30,870 bases of DNA, from assembly GCA_946887105.1 (NCBI GenBank), contig CAMPKJ010000027.1:1-30870 (forward strand). Direction: 5' to 3'. The stretch comes from an uncultured Acidobacteriota bacterium. GTDB lineage: Bacteria; Acidobacteriota; Thermoanaerobaculia; Gp7-AA8. Position numbers and translations under genes: made by a program. Numbering within the stretch: position 1 is the first letter of the stretch; each line of letters starts with the position of its first letter. Shown one piece after another: positions 23,998-30,870 of the stretch. The notes beneath the pieces were generated by a model. It was not told the origin of the DNA. It ran no database searches and saw only the letters and a program-made list of their open reading frames with translations.

Positions 23998-24417
23998 ATG
24001 AGAAAGCTGGCCGCTGTGCTGTTGATCGTCGTCGCCTGGGCGTCTTACGCGGACAAGGTGAAGTCGAAGTCGAAGGACAAGCGGTTCGAGCCTGTGGTCC
24101 GGGAGGCCGCTGCGTACGCAGGGAGTTATCGCGGACCCGACGAGTCGTACGGACTCGTGCTCGAAGTCGCGCCGGACGGAAAGTTGCGCGGCAACTACGT
24201 CGAGCTCGGCCGCGTGGCCGTCCTGCACGCCATCGAAGTGAACGGCGCCGAGTTCTCCGCGCGCGCGAGCTTCGACGACGGGAGCTGGCGAACGATCTCC
24301 GGCTCGTTCGCGAACCGCGTCTTCAACGGGAAGACCGCATTCGGCGCCCGCGTACGCAACGTGAAAGTGGAGGGGATGGGCGCCGTGGATACGTTCTTCG
24401 AGAGACTGGACTCGTAG
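23998..24417 (+). CDS. Small secreted protein of unknown function
   Basis: 139 residues. The N-terminus MRKLAAVLLIVVAWASYADK is a Sec signal peptide with probable cleavage after SYA. A very basic linker (KVKSKSKDKRFE) follows, then a domain with beta-strand character (YAGSYRGPDESYGLVLEVAPDGKLRGNYVELGR, TISGSFANRVFNGKTAFGARVRNVKV). The pattern recalls small lipocalin- or META-like barrels, but I cannot assign a family. GGAGG lies 5 bases before the ATG at 23998, which is preferred over the in-frame ATG at 23980. It is divergent from the efflux operon and convergent with the next small gene. Confidence 0.75.
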   Translation: MRKLAAVLLIVVAWASYADKVKSKSKDKRFEPVVREAAAYAGSYRGPDESYGLVLEVAPDGKLRGNYVELGRVAVLHAIEVNGAEFSARASFDDGSWRTISGSFANRVFNGKTAFGARVRNVKVEGMGAVDTFFERLDS

Positions 24418-24432
24418 AAACGAATGGTTCGC

Positions 24433-24714
24433 TCAGAAGCCGCGCGCCAGTCTGCGCACCGCCGCTGACCGTTCCTGTTTGATCTTGTCGATCGCCTGCA
24501 CGAGCAGGAGCAGTTGCGACGCTGCCTCGAGCGTGTCGGCGGTCGACTCCAGCGGATCCTTCACCGCCAGTTCGTCGCGCACGCGCCGCTCTTCGGCGGC
24601 CAGCGACTGCAACGCCTGATCGTAGGCATTGATCCGCTCGACGGGATCGGGCAGTTGGGGCATCACGCCTGGGTCGTTCGCGGCGGCGGGCGCCGGCGTT
24701 TCTTCGGAAGTCAT
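24433..24714 (-). CDS. Small helical (coiled-coil) protein of unknown function
   Basis: 93 residues. After an Ala/Pro-rich start (MTSEETPAPAAAND) the protein is strongly helical with heptad-like spacing: VERINAYDQALQSLAAEERRVRDELAV, then ADTLEAASQLLLLVQAIDKIKQERSAAVRRLARGF. It is likely cytoplasmic and probably oligomeric. The ATG at 24714 has GGAG upstream. The frame stays open to 24963, but that would enter the divergent pqiA gene and adds low-complexity residues. No family was recognised. Confidence 0.65.
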   Translation of the reverse strand: MTSEETPAPAAANDPGVMPQLPDPVERINAYDQALQSLAAEERRVRDELAVKDPLESTADTLEAASQLLLLVQAIDKIKQERSAAVRRLARGF

Positions 24715-24870
24715 GCTCGCTCTCCTTCTCTCTCTCTTTTCCGGGACGAACGAAAGTACCAGAGCTCGCCAGAGCCGGCAGTTCAATAGGCGACCGTCCG
24801 GGCGAAGCGCACGCGACCGGGAACTTCTCTTGCACAGGTCGCGGGCGGCTGAAGCGACGAGATGTAGAGC

Positions 24871-26076
24871 ATGACGATCACCTGTGCCGATTGTGGTAGC
24901 ACGCAGACCGTCCCCGATCTCCCTCCCGGAGCATCGGCCGAATGCCATCGCTGCGACCGGCAACTGGCGCGCCGCAGCCGCGCCTCGTTCGACGTACCAC
25001 TCGCCACGGCCGCGACGGCATTCATCCTGCTACCGCCCGCGGTGTTCATGCCGCTCATGGATTCGACGATCAGGAACCTGGTGTTCGAAGAGAGCCGCCT
25101 CGTCACCTCCGTCGGCACGATCTACACCGAAGTCTGGTTCCCCTTCGCGTTCGGTTTTCTCTTCTTCGCCTTTCTCTTTCCGGCCATTCGCGCTTTGCTG
25201 ATCGTGGTCGTCCTGGGATCGCTGAAATGGGGATGGAAGGTGTGGCAGCGCGGACGGATCTTCCGCTGGAGTGAAGAGCTGCGCCTGTGGAGCATGACCG
25301 ACGTGGTCGTGATCGCGGGGCTCATTGCCTACTATCGCGCCTCCGTTCCGGCAGACGTCGCGATCCGCATCGGCGCGTGGTGCTACTTCGCGGTCGCGGT
25401 GCTGGTGTTCATCACCGATCGCACGCTCGACCGCCGCGCGATCTGGAACGCGATCCTCCCCGACCTGACCTCGTTTCCGCACCGGCACATCGCCTCGTGC
25501 GACAGCTGCGAGATGGCGGTCGCGAACCGGCGCTCCGGCGATCCCTGTCCGCGCTGCGGCGGCACGCTCGATCGCGACGTCACGCGGCGCTTCACACCCG
25601 CGCTGGGCGCACTCGCGGCGGCCATCCCGCTCGCGCTTCCCGCGTATGGGGCCGCAGTCATGATCAACGATCAGCTCACCGGCGTTCTCGAGCACACGGT
25701 GATCGGCACGGTGCAGCTCCTCGCCGATCGCGGTTACTGGCAGTTCGGCGTGGTCGTGCTCGTCGCCGGTATCGCCATTCCGACCGTCGAGTTGCTCGGG
25801 CTGCTCTGGCTGCTCGGACGCATCCGCTTCCCGCACAAGCACGGGCTGGTCATACGGACGCGCGTCTATCGCATCCTGCATCGGCTGGTGCGCTGGCCGA
25901 TGGTCATTCCGTTCATCGCCGCCATCGCCGCGCCGATCGTCGATTTCCGCGGCATCGACGACATCGTGGCCGGCCCCGGCGCGACGCCGCTGTTCATGGT
26001 GATCACTCTGACCATGCTCGCCATCTGGCGTTTCGAGCCGAAGCTGATGTGGAAGACCGCCGGAGAGTCGCGATGA
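24871..26076 (+). CDS. pqiA: PqiA-like integral membrane protein
   Basis: 401 residues with two PqiA (paraquat-inducible protein A) halves. Each half starts with a zinc-ribbon-like pair of CxxC motifs: Cys5/8 and Cys25/28 in the first, Cys210/213 and Cys226/229 (CPRC) in the second. Each is followed by about four membrane segments. PqiA works with PqiB and PqiC in a Gram-negative transport system thought to move lipids or other hydrophobic molecules between the membranes. It overlaps the next gene through ATGA (26073-26076), showing translational coupling. It is divergent from the small helical protein gene. Confidence 0.9.
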   Translation: MTITCADCGSTQTVPDLPPGASAECHRCDRQLARRSRASFDVPLATAATAFILLPPAVFMPLMDSTIRNLVFEESRLVTSVGTIYTEVWFPFAFGFLFFAFLFPAIRALLIVVVLGSLKWGWKVWQRGRIFRWSEELRLWSMTDVVVIAGLIAYYRASVPADVAIRIGAWCYFAVAVLVFITDRTLDRRAIWNAILPDLTSFPHRHIASCDSCEMAVANRRSGDPCPRCGGTLDRDVTRRFTPALGALAAAIPLALPAYGAAVMINDQLTGVLEHTVIGTVQLLADRGYWQFGVVVLVAGIAIPTVELLGLLWLLGRIRFPHKHGLVIRTRVYRILHRLVRWPMVIPFIAAIAAPIVDFRGIDDIVAGPGATPLFMVITLTMLAIWRFEPKLMWKTAGESR

Positions 26077-27830
26077 GCGAATACGACACGCACGACGACG
26101 AACGCAGGCACGAAGAGCCGCCGCCCGAGGCGAGCGTGCACGTGGCGAAGTGGTCGCCGTGGATATGGATCGTTCCGGTGCTGGCGATCTTCTTCGCCGG
26201 ATGGCTGGTGGTGCGCTACGGATTCTTCGGCGGCGGCGACATCACCGTTCGTTTCGCGGAAGCGCGCGGACTCGATCGATACAGTCCGGTGCGGTTCCGC
26301 GGCGCGAAAGTGGGCACGGTGCAGAAGATCACCGTCGACGAAAACCTCGACCAGGTGGTGGTGCGCATCTCGATGGATGCATCGATGAATCACGCGCTCC
26401 GCAAGGGCACGCGCTTCTGGATCGTCGAACCTGGCATCGAAGGCGGCGGTCTGGGCGGACTGTTGTCCGGAACGTATGTCGCGGTCGCACCCGGCGAAGG
26501 TGAAGAGGTGCGCGAGTTTGCGGGGCAGGAGTATCCGCCCGTCCTCTCCGCACCCGAAGCGGGCAAGACGCTGATCCTCGAGGATCGCGAGCTCGGCTCG
26601 GTCGCCGTCGGCTCGCCCGTGCTGTATCAGGGCATCCGCGTGGGCCGCGTGCTCGGCACCGAATACGACGAGCGTCGCGCCGCCAACGCGGTGCATGTGT
26701 TCGTCGTGCAGCGCTTCGCGAATTACGTCCGCCAGAGCACGCGCTTCTACCGCGGCGGCGGGCTGTCGATCTCCCTCGGCGGCGGCGGCATCTCGATGGG
26801 CGATGCCTCCCTCTCGTCGCTTCTCAGCGCGCCAATCGGGTTCTACACGCCCGAGGTCATGGCCGGCGCGCCGGTGGCCGAGGGGACGCGCTTCGAGTTG
26901 CACGAATCGCGCGCCGCGGCGATCGCGTCCGCGGATGGACCGCACCTCACCTACGTCACCTACTTCCCCGGACCGATCGGCGGACTCACGCCCGGAACTC
27001 CGGTGCGGATGAAAGGCGTGCAGGTCGGCCGCGTGCGCGACGTGCGCCTGCGCTACGTCGCGCAAAATGCATCGCTCGAAACGCCGGTGGTGCTGGAGAT
27101 CGATCCGCGCGAGCTGGAGTTCACCGTCACCGATGCCACGACGCGCGCGGAGTTGCGCGCGAGCATGAACGACGCCCTCGGAAGACTCGTGCAGAAAGGA
27201 CTGCGCGCGACGCTGGCCACCAGTCTCGTGCTTCCCGGCGCGAGCGCCGTGGCGCTGGACATCGTCGCCGCGCCGAACACCGGCCGCCTCGTAGTCACGC
27301 ACGATCCTCCGATCATTCCTGCGTCGGCGGCAGGCGACGGGATCAGCGGCGCGATGGCTGCGATCACCGATGTGGCCAATACGATCCGCGGCCTTCCGCT
27401 GCGCGAGATCGCTGCCGACATTCGCAGCACGACCCGGCGCCTCGACGCGCTGGTGAACGATCCCGCGCTCGATCAGAGCCTCCAGCGGTTGAATCGTTCG
27501 CTCGCACAGGTCGAGAGCGCCGCCACCACGATCAACCGGAATGCGGAGCCGATCGCGAACAGCATTCGCAATGCGGCCGAGTCGGCCGAGTCGACGGCGA
27601 AGAAGATCGACGCCAACGTCGACCCGCTCATCACCAGCCTGCGCAACACGGCCGACGCCGCCGAAGCCGCGGCGAAGCGCGCCGAAACGCTGCTGGGCAG
27701 TTCGCAGAAGCAGGGTTACGACGTCGCGGAGCTGATCCGCGAGCTCACGCGCGCGGCCGAGGCGGTGCGGGCGCTGTCGACGTACCTCACCGAGAATCCC
27801 GACGCACTGCTGAAGGGGAGACGCGAATGA
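26073..27830 (+). CDS. pqiB: PqiB-like MCE-domain protein
   Basis: 585 residues. An N-terminal cytoplasmic stretch and one membrane anchor (WSPWIWIVPVLAIFFAGWLVV, about 27-47) are followed by three MCE domains. The first begins GDITVRFAEARGLDRYSPVRFRGAKVG, the second LEDRELGSVAVGSPVLYQGIRVGRV, the third TYFPGPIGGLTPGTPVRMKGVQVGRV. From about residue 420 to the end lies a long helical, coiled-coil region (SLQRLNRSLAQVESAATTINRNAEPIANSIRNAAESAEST). This is the PqiB architecture: stacked MCE hexamer rings with a needle-like tube bridging the periplasm. The open frame runs upstream to 25287 inside pqiA, but the ATGA overlap fixes the start. Mammalian-cell-entry in the name is historical. Confidence 0.94.
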   Translation: MSEYDTHDDERRHEEPPPEASVHVAKWSPWIWIVPVLAIFFAGWLVVRYGFFGGGDITVRFAEARGLDRYSPVRFRGAKVGTVQKITVDENLDQVVVRISMDASMNHALRKGTRFWIVEPGIEGGGLGGLLSGTYVAVAPGEGEEVREFAGQEYPPVLSAPEAGKTLILEDRELGSVAVGSPVLYQGIRVGRVLGTEYDERRAANAVHVFVVQRFANYVRQSTRFYRGGGLSISLGGGGISMGDASLSSLLSAPIGFYTPEVMAGAPVAEGTRFELHESRAAAIASADGPHLTYVTYFPGPIGGLTPGTPVRMKGVQVGRVRDVRLRYVAQNASLETPVVLEIDPRELEFTVTDATTRAELRASMNDALGRLVQKGLRATLATSLVLPGASAVALDIVAAPNTGRLVVTHDPPIIPASAAGDGISGAMAAITDVANTIRGLPLREIAADIRSTTRRLDALVNDPALDQSLQRLNRSLAQVESAATTINRNAEPIANSIRNAAESAESTAKKIDANVDPLITSLRNTADAAEAAAKRAETLLGSSQKQGYDVAELIRELTRAAEAVRALSTYLTENPDALLKGRRE

Positions 27831-28414
27831 GAATCGCCACCGCGGTCCTGACGGTGATGCTCGTATCCGTCATGTTTACGGGTTGCGGGTTCTTCTCGCG
27901 CCCGAAGAACCAGTTCTACTCGCTCGACACCATGCCGGCGGAAGGACCGCCGGCACAGCTTTCCGGCGCGCCGATCGCCATCGATGCGATCGAGCTTCCT
28001 CCCGGACTGGACCGGCGCGGCATCTTCATCCGCGGCGCCGACGCGAAGGTGGAAGTGCGCGGCACCCATCAATGGACCGCGCCGCTCGAAGACATGGTGA
28101 TGCACACGCTGGCGTTCGATCTCGCCAATCGACTGGCGGAGGGCGCGGTGATCCTGCCGGGACAGGAGATCCCGGCGACGCCCACGCGATCGCTTTCCGT
28201 GGTGTTCGAAGAGCTGGCAGCCGGACCCGATCAGTCGTTCGTGCTGGACGCGCGCTGGACGCTCAGCGAGCAGCCCGGCGTCACGCGTCACGAGCGCATC
28301 ACGATTCCGCTGGATTCGATGGACAGTTCGCGGATCGTCGACGCGATGAACCGCGCGATCGCCACGCTCGCCGATCGGATCGTCGCGCAGCTCAGCTCTT
28401 CAGGTACTCGTTGA
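27827..28414 (+). CDS. pqiC: PqiC-like outer-membrane lipoprotein (ABC-type transport auxiliary lipoprotein)
   Basis: 195 residues. The lipoprotein signal ends in VMFTGC with Cys20. The motif KNQFYSLD close to the N-terminus and the following strand pattern (APIAIDAIELPPGLDRRGIFIR, then LEDMVMHTLAFDLANRL) fit the PqiC/YmbA family. PqiC anchors the PqiB tube to the outer membrane. The ATG overlaps the pqiB stop as ATGA. The last 23 bases overlap the convergent PEP-mutase-like gene. Confidence 0.88.
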   Translation: MRIATAVLTVMLVSVMFTGCGFFSRPKNQFYSLDTMPAEGPPAQLSGAPIAIDAIELPPGLDRRGIFIRGADAKVEVRGTHQWTAPLEDMVMHTLAFDLANRLAEGAVILPGQEIPATPTRSLSVVFEELAAGPDQSFVLDARWTLSEQPGVTRHERITIPLDSMDSSRIVDAMNRAIATLADRIVAQLSSSGTR

Positions 28415-29210
28415 GCTCCGCGGTCTTGAGCGAGCGGTCCAGATAATCGAACGTCCCACGTTCCTTCACTTCGCGCGCGGCGTCGACCAGACCGGTCATC
28501 GCCGCGCGGTAGAGCGACGTCGCGAGACTGATCCGCTTCACTCCCGCCGCCTCCAGTTCCGCGACCGTGAACGACCGTCCGCGGATGCCGGCCATGAAGT
28601 TGACCGGCTTCGCGACCGCCGCGCACACCGCGCGCACCGCGGCGAGATCCGGAAGTCCCGGTGCGAACAACACGTCTGCGCCCGCCTTCTCGAAGGCCTG
28701 CAGCCGGCGGATGGTGTCGTCGAGATCCGGATTGCCGCGCAGGTAGTTCTCGCTGCGTGCAGTCAACGTGAAGCGGAACGGCAACGCGCGCGCCGCGGCG
28801 ACAGCAGCCTCGATGCGCTTCACCGCGGTCTCGAGGTCATACAGCGGTGTCGCCGGATCGCCGGTGGCGTCCTCGATCGATCCGCCCACCAGGCCAACAT
28901 CGGCGGCCATCCTGATCGTCTCCGCGACGACGTCCGGCGAATCGCCGAATCCTTTCTCCAGATCCGCCGCCACCGGCAGCTCGCTCGCCTCGACGATCGC
29001 ACGCGCGTGCGCCAGCGCTTCGTCGCGCGTGACCATCCCATCGCGCCGCCCCAGCACGCCCGCCGACGCGCCGCTCGAAGTCGCCAGCGCGCGAAATCCA
29101 AGTCCCGCCAGCACGCGCGCCGATCCCGCATCCCACGGATTGGGCATCACGAACACGCCCACAGCTTCGTGCAGCGCGCGGAAGGCGTTGGCTTTGTCGT
29201 TCTGTGTCAC
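28392..29210 (-). CDS. Isocitrate lyase/PEP mutase superfamily protein
   Basis: 272 residues of the alpha/beta-barrel family. The start MTQNDKANAFRALHE and FVMPNPWDAGSARVLAGLGFRALATSS are typical of the PEP-mutase-like subgroup. AADLEKGFGDSPDVVAETIR replaces the DADTGYG stretch of classical members. GLVGGSIEDATGD carries the metal-binding Glu/Asp, and FRFTLTARSEN and DVLFAPGL follow. The KKCGH catalytic loop of isocitrate lyases is not present, so a lyase or oxaloacetate-decarboxylase-like reaction on a 2-keto acid is more likely than isocitrate cleavage. The start is GTG at 29210, overlapping the upstream kinase-like gene as GTGA. The 3' end overlaps pqiC. The substrate is unknown. Confidence 0.87.
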   Translation of the reverse strand: MTQNDKANAFRALHEAVGVFVMPNPWDAGSARVLAGLGFRALATSSGASAGVLGRRDGMVTRDEALAHARAIVEASELPVAADLEKGFGDSPDVVAETIRMAADVGLVGGSIEDATGDPATPLYDLETAVKRIEAAVAAARALPFRFTLTARSENYLRGNPDLDDTIRRLQAFEKAGADVLFAPGLPDLAAVRAVCAAVAKPVNFMAGIRGRSFTVAELEAAGVKRISLATSLYRAAMTGLVDAAREVKERGTFDYLDRSLKTAELNEYLKS

Positions 29211-29713
29211 GAGCGCCGGAGAATCTCCCGCGCCGCGTCCTGCGCGGAGACGCGCGATGTGTCGATGACCAGATCGTAGCGCAGCAATGAATGGATGCGC
29301 GGGTGTTGCAGTGCGGCCATCCCGACGCGGCGATCGCCGCGAATCCGTTCACGCTCGGCCAGCACATCCACGGGACAATCCAGGCCCACCATGATCGTGC
29401 GGTGACCGGCGATGGCTGCCATGAGGTGCTCGGCGTGGTACGGAGCGGTGACTGCGTTGTCGATGATGAGGTCGTGCCCGAGCTCGAGCAGCTGGCGCAC
29501 GCACGCGTAATACGCGCGCACGATTTCCGGATACCGCAGGTCGGAGATGTCCGCGCCTGCTTCAATCCGGTCGAGCGCGCTGCGCGGCAGCGTGTAGAGA
29601 ATGGTGTCGATCGAGAAGTTCAGAAAAACGCGCGGCGCAAGTTCCTGCACCGCGCGTGCGATGGTCGTCTTTCCCGAGCTCGACGTTCCGTTCAGCACCA
29701 CCACGATGGACAC
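29207..29713 (-). CDS. Chloramphenicol phosphotransferase-like P-loop kinase
   Basis: 168 residues. The Walker A motif GTSSSGKTT (9-17) begins the protein. FLNFSIDTILYTLP matches the segment with the catalytic Asp in chloramphenicol 3-O-phosphotransferase (CPT), and LIIDNAV is the Walker B-like strand. VGLDCPVDVLAERERIRGDR is typical of the family's lid region. CPT phosphorylates chloramphenicol in Streptomyces venezuelae; most bacterial homologues have unknown substrates, so a resistance role should not be assumed. It is translationally coupled (GTGA) to the PEP-mutase-like gene. Confidence 0.83.
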   Translation of the reverse strand: MSIVVVLNGTSSSGKTTIARAVQELAPRVFLNFSIDTILYTLPRSALDRIEAGADISDLRYPEIVRAYYACVRQLLELGHDLIIDNAVTAPYHAEHLMAAIAGHRTIMVGLDCPVDVLAERERIRGDRRVGMAALQHPRIHSLLRYDLVIDTSRVSAQDAAREILRRS

Positions 29714-29726
29714 GCGTGCATCATAG

Positions 29727-30464
29727 TCACGAGGGGACGGAGACGTCGCGGCCGAGGAGCATGTCCTTCACGCGCGTGGACGCGCCGTCGTAGAAGCCGA
29801 CCTTCCGCTCGAACGTGGCCGGATTGCGGAACGTCCCGAACACGATGTCCCACAGCGGCAGGTCGCTGTAATTGAACGCGTGCACGCCGCGCTCGTGATG
29901 CACGCCGTGGCTCTCCGGACGCTCGATGATGTAGCCGAGCCATTGCGGCGTGCGGATGTTCGCGTGCTGGAAGAAGGCGTTGAAGGTCAGGAACAGATTC
30001 GCCACCGCGGCCGCCTCCGGAGTCAGTCCGAGCAGCGGTCCGAACACGAGCGTGCCCATGCTGATGAACATCGCCGCATCCGCCGGTGAGAGGTAGTACG
30101 CGCTCCACGCATCGAGGCTCTCCGTGCTGTGATGCATCTGATGGAAAACGCGCCACAGCACGTCCGACCGGTGGACGGCGCGGTGGTACCAGTAGTGGCA
30201 GAGCTCGTAGATCAGGATGCCCGCCACGGCGCCCCACCAGGTGCCCAATGATGAGAGATGGAACACGGCGCGCTCGCCGACCAGCCGCGCCCAGGCCATC
30301 GGCAGCACGAACGACAACGCCACACCGAGCAGCGTCACGGAGATCGTCCGCAGCCGCCAGAACCGCGGTGTATCGTAGCGCCGCGCCTTGTAAACGAAGT
30401 CGAGGGCGATGAACAGCGGCAGGCAGGCCAGAGCCGCCCAGGTCACAAAATCGAGAAACGACAT
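29727..30464 (-). CDS. Sterol desaturase/fatty-acid hydroxylase superfamily membrane protein
   Basis: 245 residues with about four to five membrane segments. The histidine clusters that bind the di-iron centre are present: HYWYHRAVH (His90, 94, 98), HQMHH (His108, 111, 112), His167 and HGVHH (His186, 189, 190). Members hydroxylate or desaturate lipids in the inner membrane; the lipid here is unknown. The ATG giving MSFLDFVTW has GGAGGAG just upstream. The longer frame to 30551 runs through the 24-bp inverted repeat and is rejected. Confidence 0.92.
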   Translation of the reverse strand: MSFLDFVTWAALACLPLFIALDFVYKARRYDTPRFWRLRTISVTLLGVALSFVLPMAWARLVGERAVFHLSSLGTWWGAVAGILIYELCHYWYHRAVHRSDVLWRVFHQMHHSTESLDAWSAYYLSPADAAMFISMGTLVFGPLLGLTPEAAAVANLFLTFNAFFQHANIRTPQWLGYIIERPESHGVHHERGVHAFNYSDLPLWDIVFGTFRNPATFERKVGFYDGASTRVKDMLLGRDVSVPS

Positions 30465-30478
30465 TTCTCCTCCGGTCG

Positions 30479-30554
30479 AGTGTGGTGAGTCAGAAGTGCG
30501 CCGTGTTGCGTCGCGGACGCAAATCGACGTGGCGCACTTCTGACTCACCACACT
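30479..30554. repeat. Perfect 24-bp inverted repeat with nested hairpin
   Basis: The arms are 30479-30502 and 30531-30554, identical in inverted orientation over all 24 bases. The 28-base spacer contains a smaller perfect hairpin, TTGCGTC (30506-30512) with GACGCAA (30516-30522) and a GCG loop. Unlike the other palindromes in the window it has no internal tandem units. It lies between divergent genes, the hydroxylase and the winged-helix regulator, so an operator or cruciform is as plausible as an RNA structure. Confidence 0.92.
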
Positions 30555-30635
30555 AGAATCGAGTCAACACCGCACAATCTGGGGCCGCGTCCGCGCGGCG
30601 TGGTGATCCGCCGCTGAATTCGTGCTGAAACTGCG

Positions 30636-30870
30636 ATGAACGCGATTTATCGATTCGGTCCGTTCCGCCTCGACGCGAGCCAGGGCATCCTGTCCGCCGG
30701 CGGCAACGAGATCGCCCTCGGCGGCAAGGCGTTCGACACGCTGCACTTCCTCGTCGAAAACGCCGGCCGCGTGGTGTCGAAAGAGGAGCTCATCGACCAC
30801 ATCTGGCCCGACAGCCACGTCGCCGAGAACAACCTCGCGCAGAGCATCTCGACGCTGCGCAAGACACTCG
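30636..30870 (+). CDS. Winged-helix transcriptional regulator, CadC/OmpR-type (3' truncated)
   Basis: 78 codons are present before the window ends. MNAIYRFGPFRLDASQGIL and ALGGKAFDTLHFLVENAGRVVSKEELIDHIWPD, with NNLAQSISTLRKTL, form an OmpR/PhoB-type winged helix. The recognition helix lies in the last visible stretch. There is no receiver domain before it, so it is CadC-like. In Acidobacteriota such proteins usually continue into a membrane segment and TPR or TolB/propeller domains, but that part is outside the window. No clear Shine-Dalgarno was found. Confidence 0.88.
   Translation, partial: MNAIYRFGPFRLDASQGILSAGGNEIALGGKAFDTLHFLVENAGRVVSKEELIDHIWPDSHVAENNLAQSISTLRKTL

Noticed and set aside
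29207..29713. Chloramphenicol resistance gene
   Set aside because: Only the family fold and motifs support it; most CPT-like proteins have unknown substrates and no resistance context is present.

Overview
The window is a high-GC, densely coded stretch of a Gram-negative bacterial chromosome. Several features point to Acidobacteriota or a close relative. These are a Ser/Thr kinase with TolB-like and TPR domains, a 1000-residue TonB-dependent receptor with an N-terminal carboxypeptidase-regulatory-like domain, a CadC-like winged-helix protein at the right edge, an IPTL-CTERM protein, and a PqiABC-type MCE operon. This placement is inference from gene content; no rRNA or tRNA gene was seen.

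Layout. 1-1073: 3' end of a DUF11-repeat surface protein with an IPTL-CTERM tail, followed by a hairpin. 1183-3981: two radical SAM/SPASM genes flanking an oppositely oriented orphan Hcp (type VI secretion tube) gene. 3956-5865: kbl and a cysteine dioxygenase on the minus strand. 6053-7339: purA. 7371-11806: a tight minus-strand block of an M1 aminopeptidase lipoprotein, a TPR protein, a secreted protein and a DJ-1/PfpI protein. 11875-14271: the kinase, divergent from that block. 14268-14903: a HAD phosphatase that shares its stop tetranucleotide with the kinase. 14996-17998: TonB-dependent receptor. 18067-19469: DUF1304 membrane protein, SRPBCC protein and a 12-cysteine secreted protein. 19560-23783: RND efflux pump (adaptor, then transporter). 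23998-24714: two small unknown genes. 24871-28414: pqiABC with ATGA overlaps. 28392-29713: PEP-mutase-like enzyme translationally coupled to a chloramphenicol-phosphotransferase-like kinase. 29727-30464: sterol desaturase-like hydroxylase. 30636-end: start of a winged-helix regulator.

The strongest common theme is the envelope: lipoproteins, an outer-membrane receptor, efflux, MCE lipid transport, a membrane hydroxylase and secreted proteins. Housekeeping metabolism (purA, kbl, cysteine dioxygenase) is scattered among these.

The most distinctive non-coding feature is a set of long intergenic palindromes. Four of them are built from short tandem units of about 8-10 bp, in two sequence families. 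A fifth is a perfect 24-bp inverted repeat around a nested hairpin. They sit between divergent or tandem genes and never at the convergent junctions, which are short or overlapping. The most unusual gene arrangement is the radical SAM - Hcp - radical SAM island.
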